Assembly (NCBI RefSeq): GCF_014851905.1 | Contig: NZ_JACVAQ010000001.1 | Location: 248,001-312,000, forward strand | Source of the DNA: Pseudomonas sp. PDM14 | Lineage (GTDB): Bacteria > Pseudomonadota > Gammaproteobacteria > Pseudomonadales > Pseudomonadaceae | Reading direction: 5' to 3' | Length of the DNA: 64,000 bases | Shown: positions 23,568-33,444 of the stretch, piece after piece | How the letters are laid out: each line of letters begins with the position of its first letter | Position numbering within the stretch: position 1 is the stretch's first letter | Position numbers and translations under genes: made by a program | The notes under the pieces: generated by a model | Databases searched by the model: none | Told to the model about the DNA's origin: nothing | What the model saw: the letters and a program-made list of their open reading frames with translations, nothing else

Positions 23568-24203
23568 ATGAGCAAGCCATCCCAACGCGCCCGCGACACC
23601 TACCACGTAGGCAACCTCGCCCCGCAACTGCTCAGCGCCGCGCGGGAAATGCTCGAGGAAGTGGGGCCGACCAAACTGTCGCTGCGCGCGGTATCGGAAC
23701 GGGTCGGGGTGAGTTCGACGGCGGCCTATCACCACTACGCCAACCGCGCCGAGCTGGTCGGCCAGTTGGCGGCTCAGGGTTTTCGCGAACTGGGCACGGC
23801 GCTACGCCGAGAAGACCAGGCAAACGCTGGCCTGCAGAAATTGCGTGATGCCAGCCTGGCCTACTTCAGCTTCGCCCGTGCCAACCCGGCGCTGTACCAG
23901 CTGATGTTCGGCCCGGAACTGGGCGACAACGAGATGCCGCTGGAATACCGCGAAGCACGCGACGAGGCCTTCGGCGAACTCATGCGCATCATCGCCGAGA
24001 TACTCGGGCAGGACATGGACAGCGCCGAAGTCCGCCGCGCCGCCCTGGCGGGCTGGTCCTACACCCATGGCCTGGCCTCGCTGGTGATCCACGGCGTACT
24101 GCAACTCCCCGCCTCGACCAGCGACGCACGCTTCGTCGACAGCACGCTGCAGGGCTTCGCACACCTGTTCACGGCTGGAGGCGGAGCAACGCCGAAGCCC
24201 TGA
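23568..24203 (+). CDS. TetR/AcrR-family transcriptional regulator
   Basis: A 211-residue regulator. The N-terminal helix-turn-helix (about 15-65) reads LLSAAREMLEEVGPTKLSLRAV followed by VSSTAAYHHYANRAEL. The C-terminal ligand domain resembles the WHG-type TetR proteins (FARANPALYQLMFGPEL). It is divergent from the crotonase operon across 121 bases that hold a palindromic operator, so it probably represses both itself and the operon until an inducer, perhaps an acyl-CoA or free acid intermediate, binds. Confidence 0.9.
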   Translation: MSKPSQRARDTYHVGNLAPQLLSAAREMLEEVGPTKLSLRAVSERVGVSSTAAYHHYANRAELVGQLAAQGFRELGTALRREDQANAGLQKLRDASLAYFSFARANPALYQLMFGPELGDNEMPLEYREARDEAFGELMRIIAEILGQDMDSAEVRRAALAGWSYTHGLASLVIHGVLQLPASTSDARFVDSTLQGFAHLFTAGGGATPKP

Positions 24204-24215
24204 ACGGGCAGCCGC

Positions 24216-24926
24216 TTATCTCGCGCGGCTCGCCTTCCGCGGGCAGGCCCAGCCGTGCATCAGCCCGGCCTGAAAGAACTGCACCGGCGCCTCGAACCCC
24301 GCCGCCTCGATAAGCCCGGCAACCTGCTGCGTGGGCAGGATGGCTACATCACGGGCGTAGGCCACTCGCGCCCGCTCCAGCATCTCCGGCTGCACGCCAG
24401 CAGAGGACATCAGCGTCATCCAGCTACGCAGCAGCGCCTCGTAGGCCGGCGACCCGGTGTCGGAAGCGAGATCGGCGTTCGCCAGCACGCCGCCCGGCTT
24501 GAGTCGACAGGCAATCTCGTGGAAGAACGCAGTCCGCGCCCGACGCTCGAGCAGGAACTGGGACACCAGAAAACACGTCGCCCCGTCGTGCTCGGGCATG
24601 CCCGGCAGCGTGTCGAGATAGCCTTCATGGAAGTAACAGCGCGAGAGAAAGCCGTCCTGGGCGGCACGCTGCCGGCAGACCTCGAGCATTGCCCCCGACG
24701 GATCGACTGCGGTGAACTGCCAGCCGGGAAAGCGGCCGGCCAGGTGAGCCACTTCTGCCCCCGTACCAACACCGACGCAGAGTATTCGCGCGTTCTCCGG
24801 CAATGCGGCGAACAGCGCATCGAGCAACCGATAGAGCGCCTCGCGAATGGGCGCCATCCCCGACCACTGCTTGTCGTAACCGGCTGCCTGCTGGTCGAAC
24901 AAAGCCTTGAGTTCGTCATCGCGCAT
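24216..24926 (-). CDS. class I SAM-dependent methyltransferase, substrate unknown
   Basis: A 236-residue protein with a Rossmann-type methyltransferase core. Motif I is LCVGVGTGAEVAHL, the acidic residue after strand 2 is Asp in TAVDPSGAML, and a later motif is LKPGGVLANADL. There is no membrane segment. The family cannot be narrowed further. It converges on tetR with only 12 bases between stops and appears to be a single gene. Confidence 0.8.
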   Translation of the reverse strand: MRDDELKALFDQQAAGYDKQWSGMAPIREALYRLLDALFAALPENARILCVGVGTGAEVAHLAGRFPGWQFTAVDPSGAMLEVCRQRAAQDGFLSRCYFHEGYLDTLPGMPEHDGATCFLVSQFLLERRARTAFFHEIACRLKPGGVLANADLASDTGSPAYEALLRSWMTLMSSAGVQPEMLERARVAYARDVAILPTQQVAGLIEAAGFEAPVQFFQAGLMHGWACPRKASRAR

Positions 24927-25285
24927 TGGGACTACCTTCCTCTCCGTTGTCTGGGATGCGCCGCGTCATAGGCAGCGCTCCATTCAGTATCCCAGAGCTG
25001 TCAATACCCCTGGGTTGTCGCAGTGCCGACCCCTCTGCGTCGAATACAGGAGTGGCGACAACCCGCTAGTCAGCGCCGGCTTCATCCCCCCGCCGTCCGC
25101 TTATAAACTGCCAGCCCATATTCACTGCATCACCTAACCCACCCGCGGACCATTGCTTTGCGCGCGCGCTCGGCTCATTGTGCGCGCCCTGAACACCTGC
25201 CTTTCCCTGCCGCACGCGCACCGCAGGCACAAGGGAACAGCCGAAAACGCGCTCGCCCGCAATCAGGGCATAGAAATAATATTTT
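24927..25285. other. intergenic region upstream of dusA
   Basis: 359 bases between two divergent genes. GGGTTGTCGC (25012-25021) and GCGACAACCC (25055-25064) are exact inverted repeats around a 33-base loop. An AT-rich stretch (AAATAATATTTTATG) lies directly at the dusA start. No gene was found. Confidence 0.5.
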
Positions 25286-26275
<990 letters not shown>

Positions 26276-26362
26276 GTACTAGTGCGCACGTCTGGCCGGG
26301 GCGGTTGAGCCGCCCTCGCCGCTCGGGTAAGGTCATGCGATTCGCACCGAACGAGTCCCGTC

Positions 26363-27289
26363 ATGACCTCCAAGCTGGAACAACTCAAGCAATACACCAC
26401 CGTGGTTGCCGATACCGGTGACCTCGATGCCATCAGCCGACTGAAGCCGGTCGACGCCACCACCAACCCCTCACTGCTGCTCAAGGCCGCGGCCCTGCCG
26501 CGCTACAGCGACCTGCTGGATGCTGCCGTCGCTGGCTGTGGCGGCGACCTCGGCCTGGCCTGTGACCGCTTCGGCGTGGCCGTGGGCCAGGAAATCCTCA
26601 AGGTAATTCCTGGACGCATCTCTACCGAGGTCGACGCGCGTCTGTCCTTCGACACCACCGCGACCCTGCGCCGTGCCGAACGCCTGATCGGCCTGTACGA
26701 CCAGGCCGGTATCGGTCGCGAGCGCGTGCTGATCAAGATCGCCGCCACTTGGGAGGGTATCCGCGCCGCCGAACAGCTGGAAAAGGCTGGCGTACAGACC
26801 AACCTCACCCTGCTGTTCTCGTTCGCCCAGGCCGCCGCCTGCGCCGACGCCGGGGTGTTCCTGATCTCGCCCTTCGTCGGTCGTATCTACGACTGGTACA
26901 AGAAAGCCGAGGGCCGTGATTTCGTTGGCGCCGAAGACCCGGGCGTGCAATCCGTCGCGCGTATCTACCAGTACTACAAGGCCAACGGTTACCAGACCGT
27001 GGTGATGGGGGCGAGCTTTCGCAACCTCGGCCAGATCGAACAGCTGGCCGGCTGCGACCGCCTGACCATCAGCCCCGACCTGCTGCAACAGCTGGCCGAC
27101 GACCAGGGCGAGCTACCGCGCCTGCTCGACGCCGACGCCAGCGGCGAAGCCCGTCAGACGCTCGACGAAGCGGCATTTCGCTGGGCACTCAACGACGACC
27201 CGATGGCCACCGAGAAGCTGGCCGAAGGCATCCGCCTGTTCGCCCGCGACCAGGAAAAACTCGAAGCCCTGCTCGCCGCCCGCGCCTGA
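26363..27289 (+). CDS. tal: transaldolase
   Basis: A 308-residue class I aldolase of the non-oxidative pentose phosphate pathway, moving a dihydroxyacetone unit between sugar phosphates. Characteristic segments are DATTNPSL near the N-terminus, the Schiff-base Lys in [11 protein letters not shown], and [15 protein letters not shown]. The length equals the usual TalB type. A strong intrinsic terminator follows 12 bases after the stop. Confidence 0.96.
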   Translation: MTSKLEQLKQYTTVVADTGDLDAISRLKPVDATTNPSLLLKAAALPRYSDLLDAAVAGCGGDLGLACDRFGVAVGQEILKVIPGRISTEVDARLSFDTTATLRRAERLIGLYDQAGIGRERVLIKIAATWEGIRAAEQLEKAGVQTNLTLLFSFAQAAACADAGVFLISPFVGRIYDWYKKAEGRDFVGAEDPGVQSVARIYQYYKANGYQTVVMGASFRNLGQIEQLAGCDRLTISPDLLQQLADDQGELPRLLDADASGEARQTLDEAAFRWALNDDPMATEKLAEGIRLFARDQEKLEALLAARA

Positions 27290-27301
27290 CCCCCGGCAAC
27301 G

Positions 27302-27338
27302 AAAAAGGGCGATACCCTCACGGGTATCGCCCTTTTTT
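27302..27338. terminator. intrinsic terminator after tal
   Basis: Perfect 11-bp stem GGGCGATACCC / GGGTATCGCCC around TCAC, with A5 before and T6 after. It can serve tal and, on the other strand, rssC, which ends at 27353. Confidence 0.95.
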
Positions 27339-27352
27339 ATGCCTGCCCGGGG

Positions 27353-27847
27353 TCAGCTGCGTTCGAGCGCACTCACAAGATCATGGAAGGCTTCGCGGTT
27401 GGACTCGTTCAGGCCCATAAGGATGCGATGCGCCTCGAGCACCTTGGAGCGCACGATCTCCTCGGAATGGTCCTGCGATGGCAGGTCATCCAGGCACTCC
27501 GGGCACGGCACCGGCTGATCGACGATGTTGAACACCTGATCGAAGCCCATCGACTGCAACAGGCGGGTGATGTCCGGGTGGGTGGTGACCACGGTGGGTA
27601 GCAGGCCGACCTTCTGCCGCGACAGGATCGACAGCTTGGCCAGCAGGCCGAGTGTGGTGCTGTCGATGCTACGGGTTTCCGTAAGGTCGATGACGATGGC
27701 CGAAAAATTCAGCGCCGTGAAGATCCGCTCGATCGTCGCATCCAATGCGGAACACAAGGTCAGACGGACTTCACCCAGAAACTTCAGGACAAAGGTACCG
27801 TCCTGTTCGGCGAATTGGATTCTACCGGGGCTATTCCCAGGGTTCAT
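27353..27847 (-). CDS. rssC: RssC-type anti-sigma-factor antagonist (STAS domain)
   Basis: A 164-residue STAS-domain protein (about 8-105) with a C-terminal extension. The segment RSIDSTTLG carries the Ser normally phosphorylated in anti-anti-sigma factors. Such proteins act in partner-switching: the unphosphorylated form binds an anti-sigma factor or kinase. Its start overlaps the stop of the RssB-like phosphatase/regulator by 4 bases, the expected arrangement for the P. aeruginosa rssB-rssC pair (PA2798-PA2797). The upstream gene product probably dephosphorylates that Ser. Confidence 0.85.
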   Translation of the reverse strand: MNPGNSPGRIQFAEQDGTFVLKFLGEVRLTLCSALDATIERIFTALNFSAIVIDLTETRSIDSTTLGLLAKLSILSRQKVGLLPTVVTTHPDITRLLQSMGFDQVFNIVDQPVPCPECLDDLPSQDHSEEIVRSKVLEAHRILMGLNESNREAFHDLVSALERS

Positions 27848-29028
27848 GCAAGGTTCCTGCTCAACACCAGCAAGGCGATATCATCAGGCATCTCGCCCAG
27901 ATTGGCCAGCCCGAGAACCTGTCGCAGACCATCGAGCGTGCCACCGGCCGCACATACCAATTGCGGCAAAGCGACTTCCTTATCTTTGAGCGTATCACCC
28001 GGCAAAAGGTCCAGAATGCCGTCAGACAACAGGGTCAGGCTGAACGACGCCGGCAGCTGCATTTCCAGGTCGCTATAGGTCGCCTCGGTGAACAGGCCGA
28101 CCGGCAGGCCGCGGCCTTCCAGGTAGCGCGCCTCGCCTTCGCTGAACAGCACCGGCAGCGGCAAGTGCCCGCCGATGCTGTAGGTCAGGGTGCCGCTCTC
28201 CTCGTCGATCACACCACCGAGCATGGTCACGTGCTTGCCCAGTTTGCAGTTGATCAACCCGCGGTTGATGTGCCCAAGCACATCGGAGGGTTTGAATTCC
28301 GGCAATGTGCCGTTACGCCTCGACTCGTAAAGCAGACGAGTGGTCATGAACTTCAACAGCACGGTGACGAAAGCCGACGACGCGCCGTGACCGGAGACAT
28401 CCGCCAGGTAGAACGCGATGCGGCGCTCGTCCACGCGGAAGTAGTCAACGAAATCACCGGACAGGTACAACGACGGAATGATCTGGTGCGCGAACTCCAG
28501 TCCCTCGGCCTTCCACGGCGTCACCGGCAGCATGTTCATCTGCACCTGGCGTCCGGCGTTCTGGTCTTCCTGCAACAGGTGCAGGCTGGCCTGCAGCTCA
28601 CGGTTGGCCAGCTCCAGTTTCTCGCGGTAGCGCTGGTTTTCCAGACGCAGATGCGCGCGATCAAGCGAGCGACGAACCGAGTGTTCGAGGACAGCGAGAT
28701 CTTCCAGAGGCTTAATCAGGTAGTCAGCCGCGCCGAGACGCAGTGCCTCGACCGCATCGTTCATCACCCCGGCACCGGACACCACGACCACCGGAACCTG
28801 GGTGTCGAGAACGTTGAGGCGGCGGATCAGTTCGAGGCCGTCGACCTGCGGCATGCGCAGGTCGCAGATGACCAGATCAGGTCGTTCCTGCTCGAAGATT
28901 TCGAGGCCCTGCAGCCCGTTGCTGGCTTGCAGGACGCTGAAACCGCTGTCATCTAGATAGGCCGCGAGGCTAGCGCGTACCACTTCGTCGTCATCGATGA
29001 TCAGCAGCTTGGCGCTGGGATTGTGCAT
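27844..29028 (-). CDS. rssB: RssB-type response regulator with PP2C phosphatase domain
   Basis: A 394-residue protein: receiver domain (about 1-125; IIDDDEVVR, phospho-acceptor Asp in ICDLRMPQVDG, Lys in YLIKPLED), a coiled coil (about 130-170) and a C-terminal SpoIIE/PP2C-type Ser/Thr phosphatase (DFVDYFRV, ADVSGHGASSAF, LLSDGILDLL). The start is placed at the ATG at 29028; an upstream TTG has no ribosome site. In P. aeruginosa this is RssB, linked to general stress control through RssC. Phosphorylation of the receiver would tune the phosphatase acting on RssC. Confidence 0.88.
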   Translation of the reverse strand: MHNPSAKLLIIDDDEVVRASLAAYLDDSGFSVLQASNGLQGLEIFEQERPDLVICDLRMPQVDGLELIRRLNVLDTQVPVVVVSGAGVMNDAVEALRLGAADYLIKPLEDLAVLEHSVRRSLDRAHLRLENQRYREKLELANRELQASLHLLQEDQNAGRQVQMNMLPVTPWKAEGLEFAHQIIPSLYLSGDFVDYFRVDERRIAFYLADVSGHGASSAFVTVLLKFMTTRLLYESRRNGTLPEFKPSDVLGHINRGLINCKLGKHVTMLGGVIDEESGTLTYSIGGHLPLPVLFSEGEARYLEGRGLPVGLFTEATYSDLEMQLPASFSLTLLSDGILDLLPGDTLKDKEVALPQLVCAAGGTLDGLRQVLGLANLGEMPDDIALLVLSRNLA

Positions 29029-29245
29029 GCGATATCCAGGCAAAAGACGCCGGAAACAGAAGTTGACGATTAGCGCCGGAGGGGAATCCGGTACACCTGT
29101 ACGCAGTACATTTCACGGCGCAGACGGTACTCCCATCCGGCGGGCGATTCAAGCGCGTGCCGATTGTCGCCAGGCTGCTTTACACCTCAAATCGGCGGGG
29201 GTTATAACGACCGAGGAAAATGCCCATAACAAGAGGACAGGGTCC

Positions 29246-29545
29246 ATGAGCCAAAGCGATCGTGCCTACAGCGAGAAACGTGACTTCATCCGCATGCGAC
29301 TGGAAGCACCGGTCACCTTGCACCATGGTGGTCATGCCACTCCCGCCCTGTGCCTCGACCTGTCGAGCACCGGCATGCAACTGGAAGTCGATGGCAACCT
29401 GGCCTTGGGCGACAAGGTCAAGGTTCACATCGCCTCCGACCACAACGAACTGCGTGGGCTGGAAGCCGAAGCCGAGGTGATGCGTGTCATCGACCTGGGC
29501 GACGGTCGACAGTCCCTCGGACTGGCCATCCTGTCGATGACCTGA
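29246..29545 (+). CDS. PilZ-domain protein
   Basis: A 99-residue single-domain PilZ protein. The two c-di-GMP contact motifs are present: RxxxR (RDFIR near residue 13) and DxSxxG (DLSSTG). The start is the ATG at 29246 with AGAGGACAGG upstream; the frame is open further upstream but lacks homology-like composition. It is divergent from rssB and converges on mlaA, as PA2799 does in P. aeruginosa. It likely reports c-di-GMP to an unknown partner. Confidence 0.88.
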   Translation: MSQSDRAYSEKRDFIRMRLEAPVTLHHGGHATPALCLDLSSTGMQLEVDGNLALGDKVKVHIASDHNELRGLEAEAEVMRVIDLGDGRQSLGLAILSMT

Positions 29546-29556
29546 TGTGCCACGGC

Positions 29557-29592
29557 AATGAAAAAGGCGGCCAGATGGCCGCCTTTTTCATT
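29557..29592. terminator. bidirectional intrinsic terminator
   Basis: Perfect palindrome AATGAAAAAGGCGGCC / GGCCGCCTTTTTCATT around AGAT, between the converging PilZ and mlaA genes. Confidence 0.95.
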
Positions 29593-29602
29593 GCTGAACG
29601 AC

Positions 29603-30304
29603 TCAGAAGTCGTCCACCACTTCGCCGTCCTTGACGCGGAATTCGCGGTTTTCCAGGTAGGCGTTGCGGATGAAAATGTACTTGTCACCGCTGACCATCT
29701 TCTCGGCCGAGAGCAGGTTGGCGCGTGCGTCGATCACGTTCACGCCGCGGATGACGTTGCGGGTCGGTACGTGGTCGATATACGGGTACGGGCCGAGGTA
29801 GCTGTCAGGGATCTTCGCCGGCGCGTCACGCAGCGAGCTCGGACCGAGCAACGGCAGTACCAGGTAAGGACCGCTGCCCAGGCCCCAGGCGCCGAGGGTC
29901 TGGCCGAAGTCCTCGTCGCTGCGCTGCAGGCCCATGTCGGTGGCCACGTCGAAGAAACCGAACAGGCCGAAGGTGGTGTTGAAGATCAGCCGGCCGGTGT
30001 CGACGCCCGCATCATGCACCTTGCCCTGCAGCAGGTTGTTGGCCAGGTTGCCGACATCGCCGACGTTGCGAAATACGTTGTGCACGCCGTCCTCGAGGAA
30101 CTGTGGCGTGACCGTCTGGTAACCCTGCGCCAGCGGCTTCAGTGCGTAGGTGTCGATGGTGTCGTTGAAACGGAACACCGGACGGTTGAAGGATTCCCAC
30201 GGGTCCGACTCGGCGGCGCCGGCGACGGCCGGCAGAACCGCCAGGGTGGCACAGGCGCACAGACGGCCCAGACGATCGATCCAGCTTGCACCGATCACGC
30301 GCAT
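29603..30304 (-). CDS. mlaA: MlaA/VacJ outer-membrane phospholipid-transport component
   Basis: A 233-residue VacJ-family protein with a signal peptide (about 1-31, ending AVAGAAES). The core motifs are DPWESFNRPVFRFND, NVFRNVGDVGNLANN, FGQTLGAWG and YLVLPLLGPSSLRD. MlaA extracts mislocalised phospholipids from the outer leaflet and passes them to the Mla system. Unlike the E. coli protein, no lipobox Cys follows the signal peptide, so it is probably not lipidated. No other mla gene is adjacent. Confidence 0.92.
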   Translation of the reverse strand: MRVIGASWIDRLGRLCACATLAVLPAVAGAAESDPWESFNRPVFRFNDTIDTYALKPLAQGYQTVTPQFLEDGVHNVFRNVGDVGNLANNLLQGKVHDAGVDTGRLIFNTTFGLFGFFDVATDMGLQRSDEDFGQTLGAWGLGSGPYLVLPLLGPSSLRDAPAKIPDSYLGPYPYIDHVPTRNVIRGVNVIDARANLLSAEKMVSGDKYIFIRNAYLENREFRVKDGEVVDDF

Positions 30305-30419
30305 TTGCAGTCACTCCTTGGCATTAGTAGTGTGGCGACCCGCGGCCGCCTCAATCAGGCCGGCAGTATAAACATCGCCGCCGGTTAAGGCAGCAGCATA
30401 GCGAAGTAGCCGAAACAGA

Positions 30420-30827
30420 ATGTCGCACAATCGCCTGATTCACACTGCACACGTTCCCGTTCGCTGGGGCGACATGGACAACTACGGTCACGTCAACAAC
30501 ACCGTCTACCTGGAGTACATCCAGGAGGCGCGCGTGGACTGGTTCACCACGGTCGGCGTGAACATCGACCATGCACCTCAAGGCCCGGTGATCCTGCAAA
30601 CACTGCACACCTACCTGAAACCGGTGGTGCACCCGGCCACCGTGGTGGTCAAGCTGTTCGCCGGTGCACTCGGGCGCAGCAGCCTGGTGATCGAGCATCG
30701 CCTGAGCATCCTCGGCGACACGCAGACCTGCTATGGCGAAGGCCACTGCAAGTTGGTGTGGATCGACCACGCCAGCGGCGCGTCGGTAGCGGTGCCGGAT
30801 CATCTGCGCGAGCGCCTGAACGCCTGA
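30420..30827 (+). CDS. acyl-CoA thioesterase, 4HBT hot-dog fold
   Basis: A 135-residue hot-dog-fold thioesterase. VRWGDMDNYGHVNNTVYLEY carries the catalytic Asp and the HVNN motif of the 4-hydroxybenzoyl-CoA thioesterase group. Length fits a single domain. Substrate not predictable. Divergent from mlaA, as in P. aeruginosa (PA2801). Confidence 0.9.
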   Translation: MSHNRLIHTAHVPVRWGDMDNYGHVNNTVYLEYIQEARVDWFTTVGVNIDHAPQGPVILQTLHTYLKPVVHPATVVVKLFAGALGRSSLVIEHRLSILGDTQTCYGEGHCKLVWIDHASGASVAVPDHLRERLNA

Positions 30828-30892
30828 CCCGGCGTCACGCTACCGTCATGCGCAGGCGTTAGCCTCCCCCGGATACCTCGGGGGTTCCGCAC

Positions 30893-31540
30893 ATGCCTGA
30901 TTCATCCGCCGCACCTGAATTCACTGCGCTGCTGTTCGGCCTCTCCGGCTGCCTGGTCGATTTCGGCGCGCGCACCCTGCCGGTTGCCCGCCAGCACAGC
31001 GAGCCCGCCGAGACGTCGCTGCCCGCCCTGCTGGCCAGCGCGACCGAATATGCCGAACCGATTGCCGGTGTGGCTCAATTGCTCGGTGACCTGCACCAGC
31101 GCGGCCTGCCCTGCGCCTGGCTCGACGAGTTGCCAACCGAGGTCGGTCAGCGCCTCGCCTCGCCACTGCCACAGTGGTTGCTGGCTGCCAGCAATCCCGG
31201 CCGACCCTGGCCCGCTCCGGATGCCTGCTGGAATGCGCTGGCCGAGCTGCAGGTAGAACGCCTCGACGGTTGCGTGCTGATCGCCAGCGAACCGCGCCTG
31301 CTGCAGGCCGGGCTCAACGCCGGGCTGTGGTGCATCGGCCTGGCCACCTGCGGCCCGCTGTGCGGCCTGGCCCTGGGCGACTGGCAGGCTCTGTCGGTGG
31401 CCGAGCGCGAGAAACGCCGCGCCGACGCCACCCTGGAGCTGTACCACCTGGGCGTGCACTCGGTGATCGATCACCCCGGTGAGCTGCACGCCTGCCTGCT
31501 CGACCTGGCCCAACGCCGGCGCAAGGGTGAAAAGCCCTGA
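30893..31540 (+). CDS. HAD-superfamily-like protein lacking the catalytic aspartates
   Basis: A 215-residue protein similar to phosphonatase-type HAD hydrolases (PA2803 position). The first motif reads LFGLSGCLVDFG, so the nucleophile Asp is Gly16 and the second Asp is Ser18. Later segments (CVLIASEPRLLQAGLNAGLWCIGLAT, HSVIDHPGEL) keep the HAD layout but without the usual acidic pair. It is therefore probably catalytically inactive, with a binding or regulatory role. It starts 66 bases after the thioesterase gene on the same strand. Confidence 0.75.
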   Translation: MPDSSAAPEFTALLFGLSGCLVDFGARTLPVARQHSEPAETSLPALLASATEYAEPIAGVAQLLGDLHQRGLPCAWLDELPTEVGQRLASPLPQWLLAASNPGRPWPAPDACWNALAELQVERLDGCVLIASEPRLLQAGLNAGLWCIGLATCGPLCGLALGDWQALSVAEREKRRADATLELYHLGVHSVIDHPGELHACLLDLAQRRRKGEKP

Positions 31541-31657
31541 CGACGGCTTGACGCGGATCAGGCAGGAGCGCGTGGAGTGGATTACCCTTCAAGACATCAA
31601 GCGAACCTTTGCCGCCTGGCCAGGGTCCACTCTGCTGTCTTGATAGAGGGAAACGTC

Positions 31658-31921
31658 ATGCCTGAACATCTGCAACAACACCTGCTGCAACTGCGTGAGC
31701 AACTGGCCGAGGACACCCCGCTGGATGCGGAGGACCGTGCCGCCCTGCTCGAACTGATGCAGGAAATCGACCTCAAGCTGGCCAAGGAACTCGCCAGCGC
31801 CCCCGACGCCACGCTGGTCGACGGCGTCAACCTGGCGGTGGAGCGCTTCGAGAGCCAGCACCCGACCCTCGCCGGCACCCTGCGCAACATCCTGCAGAGC
31901 CTGTCGAACATGGGCATCTAG
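31658..31921 (+). CDS. DUF4404-family small protein
   Basis: An 87-residue acidic, helical protein (MPEHLQQHLLQLREQL, LVDGVNLAVERFE, GTLRNILQSLSNMGI). I recognise it as the DUF4404 type found next to queF in Pseudomonas. Function unknown. The ATG at 31658 has AGAGGG 7 bases upstream; the frame is open about 80 bases further without a better start. A terminator follows. Confidence 0.82.
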   Translation: MPEHLQQHLLQLREQLAEDTPLDAEDRAALLELMQEIDLKLAKELASAPDATLVDGVNLAVERFESQHPTLAGTLRNILQSLSNMGI

Positions 31922-31948
31922 CGCAAACCAGCATGGTTCGCCCAAACG

Positions 31949-31975
31949 AAAACCCCGGCATCAGGCCGGGGTTTT
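31949..31975. terminator. bidirectional intrinsic terminator
   Basis: AAAACCCCGGC and GCCGGGGTTTT as inverted arms around a five-base loop, between the converging DUF4404 and queF genes. Confidence 0.92.
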
Positions 31976-31993
31976 GCGTTTCTGCGTCAGGCG

Positions 31994-32824
31994 TTACTGG
32001 CGCACCAGGCGGCGGTTGTCGACGTCCAGCGGGTGCAGGCTGCGGTACGGATTGATGTCCAGCCCGCCACGGCGCACATAGCGCGCGTACACCGTCAGCC
32101 TCTCCGGCTGCAGCAGGCGCAGCAGGTCGAGGAAGATGCGCTCCACGCACTGCTCGTGGAAATCCTGGTGCTGGCGAAAGCTCGCCACGTAGGCCAGCAG
32201 GCTGGCCGGATCGAGCGCCGGGCCACGGTAATCGACCACCAGCGTGCCCCAGTCCGGCTGGCCGGTGACCGGGCAGTTGGACTTGAGCAGGTGGCTGTAC
32301 AGGGTCTGTTCGGTTACCCGCGTGGTGTCGCAGGCCAGCAGTTCGGGACGCGGCTGCGAGTAGTCGCTGACGGCGATGTCCATCTCGTCGATGCAAGCGC
32401 CCGGCAGGATCACCACGCCCTCCACCGCCACTTCGTCGAGCCGGCGTACGCGCACCGCCACTGGCGCACCGGCCACGGCGGAGAGATCACGCACCAGCAC
32501 CTCGGTCAGCGCCGCCGCATCGGCGAAGGGCGACTGGTTCAGCGAGTTGAGGTAGAGCTTGAACGACTTGGATTCGATGATGTTCGGCGAGTCGGCCGGG
32601 ATGACGAATTCGCCGATGGCCACTACCGGCCTGCCCGACGGCGTCAGCCAGGACAGCTCGTAGCAGTTCCACACATCCACGCCGTGGTACGGCAGGTTGC
32701 CCGCCTCCAGCCCCAGCTCTGCCCACTTGGTCGCCCGCGGGATCGGGAACAGCAGCTCGGGGCTGTAGACGGCAACGTATTCGCTGGACTTGCCCAGCGG
32801 CGAATGATCGGCGGGATGATGCAT
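31994..32824 (-). CDS. queF: NADPH-dependent 7-cyano-7-deazaguanine reductase
   Basis: A 276-residue long-form QueF, reducing preQ0 to preQ1 in queuosine biosynthesis. The QueF motif is [12 protein letters not shown] in the N-terminal half, and the catalytic Cys is in [15 protein letters not shown]. The start is the ATG at 32824 ([11 protein letters not shown]), which gives the usual length of the two-domain enzyme. No preQ1 riboswitch-like sequence was seen upstream. Confidence 0.95.
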   Translation of the reverse strand: MHHPADHSPLGKSSEYVAVYSPELLFPIPRATKWAELGLEAGNLPYHGVDVWNCYELSWLTPSGRPVVAIGEFVIPADSPNIIESKSFKLYLNSLNQSPFADAAALTEVLVRDLSAVAGAPVAVRVRRLDEVAVEGVVILPGACIDEMDIAVSDYSQPRPELLACDTTRVTEQTLYSHLLKSNCPVTGQPDWGTLVVDYRGPALDPASLLAYVASFRQHQDFHEQCVERIFLDLLRLLQPERLTVYARYVRRGGLDINPYRSLHPLDVDNRRLVRQ

Positions 32825-32884
32825 GACAACGGCCTGAAAGCTGAAAACGGCCGGCATTATACCCCGCTGCCACATTCGGTACGG

Positions 32885-33376
32885 TCAGCGAACCTGCACC
32901 TGCCCGACCATGCCGGCCTGGTAGTGACCAGAGATGTTGCAGGCGAACTGCAGCTCACCCGCCTGGGCGAAGGTCCAGGTCAGCTCGGCCTGACCGCCGG
33001 CTTCGACGGAAGCGGTACTGGCATCCTCGTGCGCCATGCTGTGGCCCATCTGCTGCATTGCCAGCATCTGTTTCTGGTGCTCGGCGTGAGAAGCGGCGTC
33101 ACCCAGGCTGAACTCGTGCGGCAGCTTGCCTTCGTTCTTCAGCACAAAACGCACCGTCTCGCCGGCTTTGACCTCAAGGGACGCCGGGCGGTAGTACATG
33201 TCGCCGAGCACGATCTCCACCGTGCGCGTCGCCTGTTCGGCCTTGGCCGGCTGGCCAAATGGCGCAGCTGCCTGCCCGCCGTGCGCCCCGTGATCGCCAT
33301 GCCCGCCGTGATCACCAGCGGCCAACACTGGCAGGCTGAGCACGTAGAGCAGGCCGCAAAGGATGGAAGTGCGCAT
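32885..33376 (-). CDS. periplasmic cupredoxin-like copper protein
   Basis: A 163-residue exported protein with a signal peptide (about 1-20) and a His-rich N-terminus (GDHGGHGDHGAHGG) that could bind copper loosely. The cupredoxin fold shows type-1 ligands: His in LPHEFSLG, then Cys, His and Met in FACNISGHYQAGM. A His/Met-rich insertion (QQMGHSMAHED) is another possible metal site. Corresponds in position to PA2807. Probably involved in periplasmic copper handling or electron transfer. Confidence 0.9.
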   Translation of the reverse strand: MRTSILCGLLYVLSLPVLAAGDHGGHGDHGAHGGQAAAPFGQPAKAEQATRTVEIVLGDMYYRPASLEVKAGETVRFVLKNEGKLPHEFSLGDAASHAEHQKQMLAMQQMGHSMAHEDASTASVEAGGQAELTWTFAQAGELQFACNISGHYQAGMVGQVQVR

Positions 33377-33418
33377 GAACAGTCCTTCTGATCAATGAAA
33401 AGAATACTTAGCCTAAAA

Positions 33419-33437
33419 CCTTGCCACCGTGGCAAGG
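33419..33437 (-). terminator. intrinsic terminator after the RND operon
   Basis: CCTTGCC / GGCAAGG stem with a short loop followed, on the minus strand, by TTTTA, 8 bases after the RND pump stop. Confidence 0.75.
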
Positions 33438-33444
33438 CAAGCCC

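Noticed and set aside
32825..32884. preQ1 riboswitch sought upstream of queF
   Set aside because: The 60-base gap to the cupredoxin gene contains no pseudoknot-like pattern with the conserved A-rich tail.
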